Positions 1 through 8,741 of a stretch of 64,000 bases of DNA are shown here, piece by piece. This DNA comes from Peribacillus sp044761665. Its GTDB lineage: Bacteria; Bacillota; Bacilli; Bacillales; DSM-1321. The notes beneath the pieces are model-generated. The model saw nothing but the letters and a program-made list of their open reading frames with translations. It made no database searches and was not told the DNA's origin. The stretch's first letter is position 1, and every line of letters starts with the position of its first letter. The stretch covers positions 310,001 to 374,000 of the forward strand of contig NZ_JBIWCW010000004.1 in assembly GCF_044761665.1 (NCBI RefSeq), given 5' to 3'. The translations under genes were made by a program, and so were the position numbers.

Positions 1-23
1 TTGAAGGAAAAAAAAATAAAAAG

Positions 24-58
24 AAAAATCGGGCCTCATTTTAAGAGCCCGATTTTTT
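24..58. terminator. Bidirectional rho-independent terminator
   Basis: A GC-rich stem (ATCGGGC paired with GCCCGAT) is flanked by A-rich sequence on the left and T-rich sequence on the right. It can end the minus-strand transcript of the patatin gene that stops at 64 and would also stop plus-strand transcription entering from outside the window. Confidence 0.8.
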
Positions 59-63
59 GTGCA

Positions 64-945
64 TTAATAGGTCCATCTCTTTAAAAATTCCCTTGTGTAT
101 ACACGTCCCCGCTCAATTAGCTCCTCCTTCATTTCATCATTCATATTGAAATCCATTGCAGAAATTCCCTTCATCGGAATAAATACAATGTTATTTACAT
201 GTTTTTTAGAAATATAACGTGAATCATGAGCATCTTTCATCGTTTTGAAAAGTGCTGAAAATAATTCCACCGCATTCCCCACTTCATGAGGCTTCCATAT
301 TTCGTCTGTACTCAATCTCAAACCTATGACCGGACGTTCCTTTCTTACATGTTCTGAATTAAATAACCACATAGGAAAATTGCTAAGTACCCCCCCATCG
401 ACAAATAAAGAAGTTCCTTTACCGACATTCAATTTAACAGGTTCGAAAAAGTAGGGAATGCTACAGCTCATCCTTACCGCTTTGGCCACTGGAAAAGTGA
501 GGGGATCCACCCCATAGTTCTTCAAATCATCAGGTAAAACGACCAACTTGCCGTTTGTAATATCCGAGGCAATTATGCGAAGTGATTGTGGAGGAAGATC
601 ATTAAAGGTCACCACGTTTCTAATAGCCAATTTTTCGGCCACCCATTTCTCCAATGCCTCCCCCTTATATAAACCTAATTTCCAGTAAACGAGAAGCCAC
701 TTGGCAAAAGGAATCGGTATGAGACCATGTCTTCGATCCAGTAAGCCTGATAGGTTAATATCGATAAAAAGCTTCTCCATTTCTTCCCCTGTATATCCAG
801 CTGCAATAAAGGCAGCTATTATGGAGCCCGCACTTGTTCCTGCCGTTCTATGAAAAATAAACCCACGATCCTCCAATTCCTGGAAGCCCCCTAGTAAACC
901 ATACCCTTTTATCCCGCCTCCGGAAAATACGCCGTCAATGATCAT
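64..945 (-). CDS. yqhO: Patatin-like phospholipase family protein (YqhO)
   Basis: A 293-residue patatin/RssA-type serine hydrolase. The protein shows the oxyanion loop GGGIKGYG near residue 10, the nucleophile elbow GTSAGS (about residues 37-42, Ser in GxSxG) and the DGG motif (about residue 181) that supplies the catalytic Asp of the Ser-Asp dyad. Families of this type hydrolyse acyl esters of phospholipids; the true substrate of the bacterial YqhO/RssA group is not established. There is no signal peptide, so it should be cytosolic or peripheral. The ATG start has a strong GGGAGGG ribosome binding site. It is transcribed alone and ends at a strong terminator. B. subtilis yqhO lies in the same neighbourhood near lipM. 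Confidence 0.88.
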   Translation of the reverse strand: MIIDGVFSGGGIKGYGLLGGFQELEDRGFIFHRTAGTSAGSIIAAFIAAGYTGEEMEKLFIDINLSGLLDRRHGLIPIPFAKWLLVYWKLGLYKGEALEKWVAEKLAIRNVVTFNDLPPQSLRIIASDITNGKLVVLPDDLKNYGVDPLTFPVAKAVRMSCSIPYFFEPVKLNVGKGTSLFVDGGVLSNFPMWLFNSEHVRKERPVIGLRLSTDEIWKPHEVGNAVELFSALFKTMKDAHDSRYISKKHVNNIVFIPMKGISAMDFNMNDEMKEELIERGRVYTREFLKRWTY

Positions 946-1025
946 AGTTGCCCTCCCTAACCCGGTCTATTCATCTTTAAGCAGGCTAGGGGCTATTTAT
1001 GACTGATTAACGGAAAGTTTTCTTC

Positions 1026-2051
1026 TTAAGTGAAGTACTGGACTACAGATTCCGGAAAAAATTCCTCTATATATCCTCTGATGGTGGTTTCCAATTCTTT
1101 AGCTTCTTCGTTTTGATAAACATACTTACCAATTCCATAACGGCCCCACTTATATTTCCGTTTTGTTTCATCCAATTCCAATTTTGATTTCGGGTAATTC
1201 TTTTGAATCACTTTCTTAGCAGGTCCCGTAAAGCGATGTTGTATCAATTCGAACGTTAAATCAGGTATGTCTACCCCCTTCAAGGCCACACTTAACCTCT
1301 GAAATAATTCATAATAACCCTCCTGCCAGTTCTCATGCCTGTAAATGGGTGCAACGATGAAACCTAAGGGATACCCCGCACCCGCAACTTTACGTGCCGC
1401 CTCGATCCTTTCCTCAAAGCTTGAAGTGCCCGGCTCAAAATTCTTGATGACGTACTTTGTGTTGATGCTGAAACGAAATCTTGTCTTCCCGTTATGTTTA
1501 GCGTCCAAAAGATGATCGACATGATGAAATTTCGTCACGAAACGGAGCACGCCATATTCACTTTTACCGAAGTATTCGATCGCCCGTTTTAAAGAATGGG
1601 TCAAGTGGTCTATGCCGACGATATCGGAGGTACAAGCAGCCTCAAAACGAGTGATTTCTGGTTTTCGTTCATTTATATATTTTTCTGCAGCCTCAAAAAT
1701 CTCATCCAGATTGACGTATGTCCTAATATACGGTTTTGTACCAAGCGTCGTCTGTAAGTAACAATAGTGGCAATGCCCCATACATCCCGTGGCCAAAGGA
1801 ATCGCATATTCGGCCGAAGGTTTGGAAGTGTCGAATTTCAACGTTTTTCTGATACCTACCACAAGTGTGGACTTTGCTACGCGATACTTTTGAAAGTCGT
1901 TTTCTCCAGGCAAGTCCCGAATTTGATTATGTGAAGTCGTTTCACGTATCTCGATGCCCAAATCCTCGAACTTCTGTTTTAATTCTCTTCCAAGCGGGTA
2001 ATCAAGCGCCCTTGGTTCGATATATACAAGCTGTGGGATAAATGGTTTCAT
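1026..2051 (-). CDS. splB: Spore photoproduct lyase SplB
   Basis: Radical SAM enzyme that repairs the thymine dimer 'spore photoproduct' during germination. With the start chosen here the protein has 341 residues; the cluster-binding motif GCMGHCHYC places the three cysteines at 90, 94 and 97, and the catalytic hydrogen-donor cysteine in EAACTSD falls at 140, exactly the family numbering. A start 12 bases upstream (2063) is possible, but it lacks a ribosome site, whereas the ATG at 2051 has GGAG six bases before it. The usual partner gene splA is not next to it in this window, unlike the B. subtilis splAB operon. Its presence indicates an endospore former. Expression is expected in the forespore; I could not identify a clear sigma-G promoter. 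Confidence 0.95.
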   Translation of the reverse strand: MKPFIPQLVYIEPRALDYPLGRELKQKFEDLGIEIRETTSHNQIRDLPGENDFQKYRVAKSTLVVGIRKTLKFDTSKPSAEYAIPLATGCMGHCHYCYLQTTLGTKPYIRTYVNLDEIFEAAEKYINERKPEITRFEAACTSDIVGIDHLTHSLKRAIEYFGKSEYGVLRFVTKFHHVDHLLDAKHNGKTRFRFSINTKYVIKNFEPGTSSFEERIEAARKVAGAGYPLGFIVAPIYRHENWQEGYYELFQRLSVALKGVDIPDLTFELIQHRFTGPAKKVIQKNYPKSKLELDETKRKYKWGRYGIGKYVYQNEEAKELETTIRGYIEEFFPESVVQYFT

Positions 2052-2184
2052 ATCCGTCTCCATTCCGTGACCATTTCAGGTCATAGTTTTATTTAAACTA
2101 GACAATCTATATATAAGGATAGTTTTAGCTTTTTCCATTATCCTCATGATTAAATTAAATTGGTAAATTATAGAAAGGGGGCCC

Positions 2185-2370
2185 ATGATGAAAGAGGAAC
2201 ATGATTCATTCAAAAAAAAGACCGAAAACGAAGAAATGACTGTCACAGATAACGAAAATCCATCTTCGCAGCGCATTCCTGGAGACTCTGTCGATAAATA
2301 CTCTGCTTTAAGAAGCGCAAATCTTGAGTTGGCTGAAAAAGAAATCGGCCAGCAAATAGAGAATAACTAA
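2185..2370 (+). CDS. Small hydrophilic hypothetical protein
   Basis: A 61-residue, highly charged protein with no hydrophobic segment and no cysteine. It starts with tandem ATG codons (2185 and 2188) behind a strong AAAGGGGG ribosome site, and it ends just before a hairpin that it shares with the convergent transporter gene. The good initiation signals argue that it is real. I do not recognise the family. It lies between minus-strand genes as a single plus-strand cistron; function unknown. Confidence 0.6.
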   Translation: MMKEEHDSFKKKTENEEMTVTDNENPSSQRIPGDSVDKYSALRSANLELAEKEIGQQIENN

Positions 2371-2376
2371 AAAAGA

Positions 2377-2413
2377 AAGAGAAGACCGACTCATTAGGAT
2401 TCGGCCTTCTCTT
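2377..2413. terminator. Shared terminator of convergent genes
   Basis: Stem AGAGAAG-CCGA with TCGG-CTTCTCT, with an A-run on the left that reads as a T-run on the minus strand. It overlaps the stop codon of the transporter gene and follows the small plus-strand gene. Confidence 0.7.
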
Positions 2414-3635
2414 CTGGTTTAAGTGTTTTTTCATTAATGATTTTAAACACAAGGAATAGCAAGATAACACCCATCGCCGCAGAAATGATATAACTCATAT
2501 TCAAATGATTTTTCATTAGAACGGACATAAGCGGGGGTCCTGCAGCTACACCGATAAATCTGGCGGCGCTATAAAAAGACGAGATGGTTCCTCGTTGTTC
2601 CTTTTCGATATTTTCAGTAATCAAAGCATCCAATGTCGGAAGAAGTGCTCCAATTGCAATTCCCAACACACTAACGACTATTAGCAAAATTACGAGTTTG
2701 TTCTTTGTATAGCCTACAAAGGCAATGCTTGCAGACATCATAATTAAGCTGGCCAAAATGATTTTTCTCATTATTGGAATGCTCCCTTTAATTTTCCTCC
2801 CGGCTATATAAGAAGAAATACATAAAAATAATAAAGGGATAGCTATTATGAATCCTTTTTTCACTCCTTTTAAATGATGCAATTTCTCCAGATTATCTGA
2901 TAAAAAAAATAGCACGGCAAAAAGGAGGAGCATCACAAAAACACCAAGTACGAAAACAACTGACAGCCATTTTCCTTCTTTCTTGAATGTCTTCTTGGTT
3001 TTCTTAAAGAATTCCTTGAATTTGACTGGCTCATCTTCATTTTTTGGAACTTTGATGAAAAAGAAAACGAAAAAAATTGAAATCAGGCTAAAAAAAGAAA
3101 TAGAAAAAAACGGTAGGAACCAAAGGATAGCAGCAAACAAGGAGCCTAAAATAGGGCTCAGAACTTTTCCGAACGTATTCGATGTTTCGATAAGGCCAAG
3201 CGTCGAGCTGGTCTTTTCATCATCATCTTTATATAGATCCCCAACCAAGGGAAGAATAATTGGCGTAGCCCCAGAAGCTCCAATACCTTGAAGGACCCGC
3301 CCAATGATAATCCAGGTATATGGACTATCCATTTTCCAGGAAGCGAAACCTGCAATCAACCCACCAATCAAGGCTAAAAGTAAACTAGGTAAGATGACTT
3401 TTTTCCTTCCAATACGGTCGGACAGATAACCAGCTACCGGAATAAGAAAAATGGAAGCAACCGAATAACTCGTGATGATCATACTCGATTGGAAAGATGA
3501 TATGTTCACCTTCTCTTCAAAAACAGGCAGTACGGGTATAAGCATAGAATTCCCCAGTGTCATCACGAGTGGAATAGAAGCCATACTTACAATACACCAC
3601 ACGCTTACCTTCTTATTAGTTTCCTGGTTTTCCAT
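2394..3635 (-). CDS. MFS transporter, drug:H+ antiporter type
   Basis: A 413-residue protein with about twelve hydrophobic segments, split by a basic cytoplasmic loop (about residues 195-220, rich in Lys). The MFS signature after helix 2 is present as GYLSDRIGRKK (about residues 68-78), and GASGATP near helix 4-5 and the GVAAGPP motif in the second half (C-type motif) suggest a drug efflux member of the DHA1 group. Substrate cannot be told from sequence. The ATG at 3635 is preceded by a GAGGTG ribosome site; an overlapping out-of-frame ATG lies four bases upstream. It is monocistronic and not part of the conserved B. subtilis gene order here, so it is probably accessory. Confidence 0.82.
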   Translation of the reverse strand: MENQETNKKVSVWCIVSMASIPLVMTLGNSMLIPVLPVFEEKVNISSFQSSMIITSYSVASIFLIPVAGYLSDRIGRKKVILPSLLLALIGGLIAGFASWKMDSPYTWIIIGRVLQGIGASGATPIILPLVGDLYKDDDEKTSSTLGLIETSNTFGKVLSPILGSLFAAILWFLPFFSISFFSLISIFFVFFFIKVPKNEDEPVKFKEFFKKTKKTFKKEGKWLSVVFVLGVFVMLLLFAVLFFLSDNLEKLHHLKGVKKGFIIAIPLLFLCISSYIAGRKIKGSIPIMRKIILASLIMMSASIAFVGYTKNKLVILLIVVSVLGIAIGALLPTLDALITENIEKEQRGTISSFYSAARFIGVAAGPPLMSVLMKNHLNMSYIISAAMGVILLFLVFKIINEKTLKPEEKAES

Positions 3636-3741
3636 TCATGCACCTCATTAAAGTTGATAATGAATAGTCTATCCATAAAACAGAAAATCCTTCGCGGAAT
3701 CATCTTTAAAATCTGGTATCAGATACAGTAAAAGGAAAAAT

Positions 3742-3786
3742 AAAAAAAGCCGTCAAGGAAAGCTGTTTGCCTTAACGACTTAATTG
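3742..3786 (-). terminator. Possible imperfect terminator in the 3636-3995 intergenic region
   Basis: Imperfect stem (CGTCAAGG with CCTTAACG, flanked by AAAGCC and GGCTTT) with a T-run on the minus strand. It lies about 210 bases beyond the end of the decayed beta-lactamase-like gene. In the rest of this 360-base gap I see no gene. Confidence 0.35.
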
Positions 3787-3995
3787 TGGCTTTAATATAA
3801 AGTTTGGCCAAAACCACTTTCATACCTACATTTTTCTTTATAAAAACAAAATCCATTGTGAAGTATGTACAACTTTTATAAAAAGGTTTTGATCATTTTC
3901 TACCTGTAACCTTCCACAATTGCGCCCTTTAATAGAATAACTAAGAAATGGCATCCTAAAATTTGTTGAAGCTACCATGTTTGGTTTGGCAATTT

Positions 3996-4945
3996 TTATA
4001 TACCATTGGATTTCTGTAGACTTTTTAATAAGGAGTTTCCTATTTTTTCCTCGTCATTTCTACCTAACCTATAATTGGCCAGAACTACGGAGGCAACTTT
4101 CTTTTCCTTATCCATCCCTAAAAATGAGCTAAAGCAGCCTGTTCCACCGCCATGCAAAATAACATTATTGTTTTTCTTTAAAAGCCACCATCCAAGCCCC
4201 ATATCATACTTCTTCTTTCCATTTCCATGGTTTTTATGGCAAAGAGAGAAATATGGTTTCCCTTCATAAATATTCATTTTTGCATATTCTAGTAAATCAT
4301 CAGCAGTTGAACTTATTGCACCCGCAGCTGATATAAGATTTTTTTGTTCCATTTCTAGTTACCACAATCGTTATTTTTTCTGTCATAACCGCATAAATTA
4401 TTGTTTGATGTTCCTAAATATGTATCGCTTAGTCCAAGTTCAAAATGAATAAAGTCATTCATATCGTTCCAATACCCCTTGCCTGATACAGTCCCCAATA
4501 CATACCCAATTAATGACATGCCGAAATTTGAATATTTCCATGAATAATCTACTTTTTGCAATTTATTTTTTTCGATTAGTATTTTCATTTTGTTAAAATC
4601 CATATTTAACGGATTATTCTTATTCATATCACTATTGCCACTAATCAAACCTAACATTAGGTTAAAATATTCGTGTTTATTTAATGGCAGTGTTGCTGAA
4701 TATCCGGAAGTGTGAGTAGCAAGACGGAGCAATGTTGGATAGTACTCGTGTTCTTTAATGCCTTCTATATATTTTTGTATGGAATCGTTAATTGACAGCT
4801 TGCGTTCAATTACATATTTTGATAAAAAAGAAGCAGTAAAAGTCTTTGTAATAGAGCCGATTTCATAATGATATTTTTTTGCTGAATCGTAATGTTTCAT
4901 CACTGATTTCAAACATTGGGTTGTTCTCCCCTCTTCTTCTTTTTA
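3996..4945 (-). pseudogene. Decayed serine beta-lactamase-like (PF00144-type) hydrolase
   Basis: Two adjacent minus-strand reading frames (4912-4355 and 4352-3996) together form one serine beta-lactamase/penicillin-binding-like protein. The first frame carries the SxxK motif in GSITKTF and a YSN motif in WKYSNFG; the second continues with ISAAGAISSTADDLL and the HGGGTG motif equivalent to the third active-site element. The frames are separated by two lesions: an in-frame TAG at 4357-4355, most simply a Trp codon turned stop, and a missing base in the seven-A run at 4345-4339. One extra A would restore ...KKNLISAAG. The N-terminus is also short: there is no signal peptide and only about 20 residues precede the SxxK motif, with a stop at 4945. 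It sits about 70 bases downstream of a marR gene in the same orientation, so the two may once have been an operon. Confidence 0.8.
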
Positions 4946-5017
4946 AAAGTATTTCAGGAGATTGATTTACATTCTTCAAAATAAATTTGCCTATCTGATG
5001 TTTGTCTCAGACTTTAT

Positions 5018-5572
5018 TTACCCGTTAATTGCTTGAATTCTTCGTCTTTCAAACTCCTTCATAATGCTCCATTGTAATTCATTGGTATCTTCATCCAATT
5101 TCAAGGTGCCCTCTTCTTCAAAACCGTCTTGTTCTTCACCGTCAAATCTATAAAGTTTCTTTAAAAGGTCCCACATTGTTTCTAATTCTTCAGTTGATAA
5201 GTTTTTAAAAAGTTCTTCCAAAAAGAAGATTCCCTTTTCTGCAACATTAAGCAACACCATTTTCCCTACTTTAGTAATTTTCACATTTACTGCACGTTTA
5301 TCTTTCTTACTGGGAACCACATTAACAAATCCCTTATTTTCCATGATTGTAATTAACTGTTTCACACTCTGTTTCGTGGTTCCTAGTTTTCTAGCTATAT
5401 TGTTCAATGTTGTATCATCTTCAGGTAAATGGGCAATTGCCACCATTGCCATATGTTGTCTAGATGTTAAAATCTCTAAGGATTTATCACCCTTTACCTG
5501 AATTTTATTTGCAAGAGAAAACAAAGTAGCGTAAGTTTGCTGCATTAAAAAAAGTTCTCTGTAAATATCCAT
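5018..5572 (-). CDS. MarR-family transcriptional regulator
   Basis: Winged-helix regulator of the MarR family. The DNA-binding core is visible as TLNNIARKLGTTKQSVKQLI (recognition helix) followed by the wing KKDKRAVNVKIT; a long acidic C-terminal tail (DGEEQDGFEEEG) is unusual for the family. I place the start at the ATG at 5572, which has GGAGG five bases upstream, giving 184 residues. An ATG at 5593 would also be in frame but lies inside an inverted repeat that looks like the operator. Downstream, in the same direction, is the decayed beta-lactamase-like gene. The operator arrangement suggests autoregulation; the ligand is unknown. Confidence 0.85.
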   Translation of the reverse strand: MDIYRELFLMQQTYATLFSLANKIQVKGDKSLEILTSRQHMAMVAIAHLPEDDTTLNNIARKLGTTKQSVKQLITIMENKGFVNVVPSKKDKRAVNVKITKVGKMVLLNVAEKGIFFLEELFKNLSTEELETMWDLLKKLYRFDGEEQDGFEEEGTLKLDEDTNELQWSIMKEFERRRIQAING

Positions 5573-5583
5573 ATTAGCCTCCA

Positions 5584-5648
5584 TTTTAGACATTATACTG
5601 TCTAAAATAAGCGTATCATATTCTACCTATAAGTCAATATACTGTCTA
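5584..5648 (-). promoter_or_regulatory. marR promoter with duplicated operator sites
   Basis: A perfect 9-base inverted repeat, TTTTAGACA (5584-5592) and TGTCTAAAA (5599-5607), sits just upstream of the marR ribosome site. The same 12-base string TATACTGTCTAA recurs at 5638-5649. On the minus strand a promoter reads TAGACA (5648-5643), 17 bases, TAGAAT (5625-5620), so one operator copy overlaps the -35 box and the other lies just past the start point. This is the geometry of an autorepressed MarR gene. Confidence 0.7.
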
Positions 5649-5692
5649 ATTCACTTTATCTTGAACTAGATCGTATCCTTTAGCACTATAAC

Positions 5693-5718
5693 AAAAAAGA
5701 CTACCCTTCTTGGTAGCC
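5693..5718 (-). terminator. Minus-strand terminator
   Basis: GGCTACC pairs with GGTAGTC (one G-U pair) around a six-base loop, followed on the minus strand by six Ts. It marks the end of the remnant reading frame that stops at 5701 and isolates the marR promoter from upstream transcription. Confidence 0.65.
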
Positions 5719-5895
5719 TATTTTAAGAATTTTATTTTTTTCGAGCTTCACATTTATCCACTCTATAGCACAAGATTCCCTTAATTTTTCAACATCTTTT
5801 ATATTCAATCATGGTTTATAATCTGGATCTATCACAGATCCATGACCTTCTTTAATCCATTTGTCGGTTTTAGATGTTCTAGTTCTTTTAGACAT
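5701..5895 (-). pseudogene. Possible remnant of a TnsA-type transposition endonuclease
   Basis: Starting at the ATG at 5895, 28 residues read MSKRTRTSKTDKW...KEGHGS...DYKP and then hit TGA (5811-5809). If the TGA is read as Trp the frame continues LNIKDVEKL... for 35 residues to TAG at 5701. The opening basic segment, the WIKEG.G motif and DYKPW-LNI-DV are what I remember of the extreme N-terminus of Tn7-family TnsA proteins; the last 30 residues do not match. This reads as a scrap left by an internal deletion. It has no ribosome site of its own and begins inside the nrdJ terminator. Could be a chance short frame. Confidence 0.4.
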
Positions 5896-5896
5896 G

Positions 5897-5937
5897 AAAA
5901 AAATACCCCTTTAGATAAATTATCTAAAGAGGTATTT
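5897..5937 (-). terminator. nrdJ terminator
   Basis: Near-perfect 18-base inverted repeat (5901-5918 against 5920-5937; the single difference becomes a G-U pair in minus-strand RNA) followed by seven Ts on the minus strand. It lies 85 bases beyond the nrdJ stop. Confidence 0.85.
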
Positions 5938-6022
5938 CTTCGCAACTTTTTTATACATATCGTGATTTTTTTAAAAATATCGCGACTTTATTTCAAAGCT
6001 ACATTTTATAGATCATTACCGT

Positions 6023-8593
6023 TTAAAGCCCGCATTTCAACTGCGCACCGCAGTTAGTACACGTATTACATCCGCCCATCTCTTGAACTTCACCTTTACG
6101 GCAAACTGGACACGTGTTACCTACTTCTGATCCAATCGTAACATTAGTCGAACGCAATTCATTGATCGTATCGACCAAAACGACTTTTTTCTTTTCTACC
6201 ACATCTGTTAAGCCAACCATTTCAAGTTGCTGTTCCATTTGATTCTCTTCTGCTTTCAGCGTCAGTACCTGGCTGTCACGGCTGCCATCTACATAAACCG
6301 TACCGCCTTTTGCACCGCCCTTGTATAAACGTTCGTATACTTTTTGGACTTGCTCAACAGTATATCCTTTTGGCGCGTTAACCGTTTTACTGATCGAGCT
6401 ATCAATCCAACGTTGAATGATGCACTGAACATCTGCATGGGCTTCCGGAGCCAGTTCCATTGCCGAAATGAACCACTTAGGAAGATTCTCCGGGTCCGCC
6501 TCGGGATGACGATCCAAGTATTCCTGAACAATGTCTGCTTTGACTTCAATGAATTTCCCTAAACGTCCACTACGGAAATACGTGAAGGAGAAATAAGGTT
6601 CAAGACCAGTTGAAACGCCAACCATCGTTCCTGTGCTTCCAGTTGGAGCAACGGTCAATAAGTGCGAGTTGCGTATGCCGTGTTCCGCGATACCTTTACG
6701 GATATCTTCAGGCATCTTTTTCATAAATCCAGTATTTGTGAAACGTGTTCTAAGCTCAGTCGTCTCTTTGTCCGTTGAACCCGTTAGGAATGGGAAACTG
6801 CCTTTTTCTTTTGCAAGTTCCACTGACGCATTGTAGGCTGACGTCGCAATCGTTTCAAACACCTTGTCCACCAGGATCTTTCCTTCTTCTGATCCATACT
6901 CGGTTTCACAGTAGATTAGCAAATCATGGAGACCCATGACACCTAGTCCAACCCGTCTCTCTCCGAGTGCCTGTTTTTTGTTTTCCTCTAAGAAGTAAGG
7001 AGTTGCATCAATGACGTTATCCTGCATCCGCACGCCGACTTCAACCGTCCTTTTAAGTTTTTCGAAGTTAACGGTTTTATTGTCTTTATCGGCCATTTTA
7101 GCTAGGTTGACCGCAGCCAGATTACAAACCGAGAATGGAGCGAGCGGCTGTTCGCCACACGGGTTCGTGGCTACCACTTGCTGTCCGTAAGCTTTTGCAT
7201 TCGTCATCTCATTGGCGTTATCAATGAAGAATATCCCAGGCTCCGCAGAATAAGTCGCACATATATTAATTAGGTTCCAAAGCTCTTTAGCACGGATTTT
7301 ACGGTAGACACGGACTTTATGGCCCATTTTCTCCCATTCGCGCACATCCCCCACATTATGCCATTCTTCATTATAGATCGCCATTTCTTCCGCGTCATAG
7401 CTTTCGACATCCGGGAAACGCAATTCATATTCACCGTCTTTTTCTACAGCTTCCATGAATTCTTTCGTTAAACAGATTGAAATATTGGCACCTGTCAAGA
7501 AGTCCGGATTATGGACACTATATGTTCCGCCTATACGAACTTTCTCCTCAGCTTCCCTAATGATTTTCTCATTGAATCCACCTAGGCCTGGAATCTCCTT
7601 ATAATTGATGATTCCTTGATACATAGCCATTTCCTGTTCCGTATGCGGTATGAATTTCAATTTATCCGATGCATATTTTTTTATGGTTTCATCTTTTGTG
7701 TTCTCCATTAGGTAACGAAGAATCCTTGGATTTTGCATTTTAGAAATTATGAACTCAGCAATATCAGGGTGCCAATCAGTAAGCATGATCATTTGGGCAC
7801 CACGTCGACTACCACCCTGTTCAACCAAATGAGTCAATTTCGCTATATCATCAAGCCATGAAACAGATCCTGAAGACTTCCCATTAACCCCTTTCGCCAG
7901 GGTATTCCTTGGGCGCAGTGTCGAACCATTCGTACCAACTCCGCCTCCACGGCTCATGATTTCCATGACTTGCTTCCTATGTTCAGAAATCCCTTCGCGT
8001 GAATCTGGAACGAACGGCATAACATAGCAATTAAAATACGTAACATCCGTGTTGGAACCAGCACCATATAAAACACGGCCGGCCGGCACAAAATTAAGGT
8101 CCTTCAGTTCTTCATAAAATTTATGGAACCATTCCGTTCTCTTTTCTTCAGTCGTTTCCACTGAAGCCAATCCCGTTGCATTACGCTTGGCAATTTGTTC
8201 GTAATATATTTCAAGCGGCTTTTCGATGATATCAAGCGGCCGATTAATAATTCCCGTTTCTACTTCTTCCGGATTATCTAGCACTCCGCGGAACTCATCG
8301 TCCACTAAAACCTTCGCCTTTTTCGACTCCCAATCAATTTCAACGATATAGCCAAGTCCACGTGCAGGGAATTTTGGATCCTCTTTAATTGTCAATACTA
8401 CAAAATCGCCAGCAGAGAGTGTGATTTTTTCAGTATCCTTAAAAGAATAGCGGTCAAGCATAACTAGACGGGACACGCCTTTATGCATCATTTTCATATC
8501 AGCCGTTACAGGATGAACTTGGGGAAATAAAGATATATCTTTATTCAACCTTTCTAAATCAACCTTTAAAGCTTCTTTAATTACAACCGACAT
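6023..8593 (-). CDS. nrdJ: Vitamin B12-dependent (class II) ribonucleotide reductase
   Basis: Reduces ribonucleotides to deoxyribonucleotides using adenosylcobalamin, so it works with or without oxygen. The 856-residue protein has the catalytic-barrel motifs NPCGEQPL (active-site Cys and Glu), the RRGAQM segment and the VAPTGSTG loop. Near the C-terminus, CPVCRKG...CNTCTNCG...CGL supplies a zinc ribbon and the shuttle cysteines. The start is ATG 8593, which has AAAGGAGAGGG upstream; a 17-residue extension to 8644 lacks such a site. A putative NrdR operator lies about 150 bases upstream. No cobalamin riboswitch is visible. It ends at a strong terminator. B. subtilis 168 lacks this gene at this locus, so it is an accessory gene of this lineage. 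Confidence 0.95.
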   Translation of the reverse strand: MSVVIKEALKVDLERLNKDISLFPQVHPVTADMKMMHKGVSRLVMLDRYSFKDTEKITLSAGDFVVLTIKEDPKFPARGLGYIVEIDWESKKAKVLVDDEFRGVLDNPEEVETGIINRPLDIIEKPLEIYYEQIAKRNATGLASVETTEEKRTEWFHKFYEELKDLNFVPAGRVLYGAGSNTDVTYFNCYVMPFVPDSREGISEHRKQVMEIMSRGGGVGTNGSTLRPRNTLAKGVNGKSSGSVSWLDDIAKLTHLVEQGGSRRGAQMIMLTDWHPDIAEFIISKMQNPRILRYLMENTKDETIKKYASDKLKFIPHTEQEMAMYQGIINYKEIPGLGGFNEKIIREAEEKVRIGGTYSVHNPDFLTGANISICLTKEFMEAVEKDGEYELRFPDVESYDAEEMAIYNEEWHNVGDVREWEKMGHKVRVYRKIRAKELWNLINICATYSAEPGIFFIDNANEMTNAKAYGQQVVATNPCGEQPLAPFSVCNLAAVNLAKMADKDNKTVNFEKLKRTVEVGVRMQDNVIDATPYFLEENKKQALGERRVGLGVMGLHDLLIYCETEYGSEEGKILVDKVFETIATSAYNASVELAKEKGSFPFLTGSTDKETTELRTRFTNTGFMKKMPEDIRKGIAEHGIRNSHLLTVAPTGSTGTMVGVSTGLEPYFSFTYFRSGRLGKFIEVKADIVQEYLDRHPEADPENLPKWFISAMELAPEAHADVQCIIQRWIDSSISKTVNAPKGYTVEQVQKVYERLYKGGAKGGTVYVDGSRDSQVLTLKAEENQMEQQLEMVGLTDVVEKKKVVLVDTINELRSTNVTIGSEVGNTCPVCRKGEVQEMGGCNTCTNCGAQLKCGL

Positions 8594-8741
8594 AATTCCC
8601 TCTCCTTTACATGTTTCAAGATCCGTTCTTGTTGCAAAAATCAATATGTAGTCTACATGTCCGTTTCGCTTAACAAGTTACATTAAATTTATCATAGCGA
8701 AACTCAAAATTCAACATGTAGTATTTAAGTAAATATTTAAA

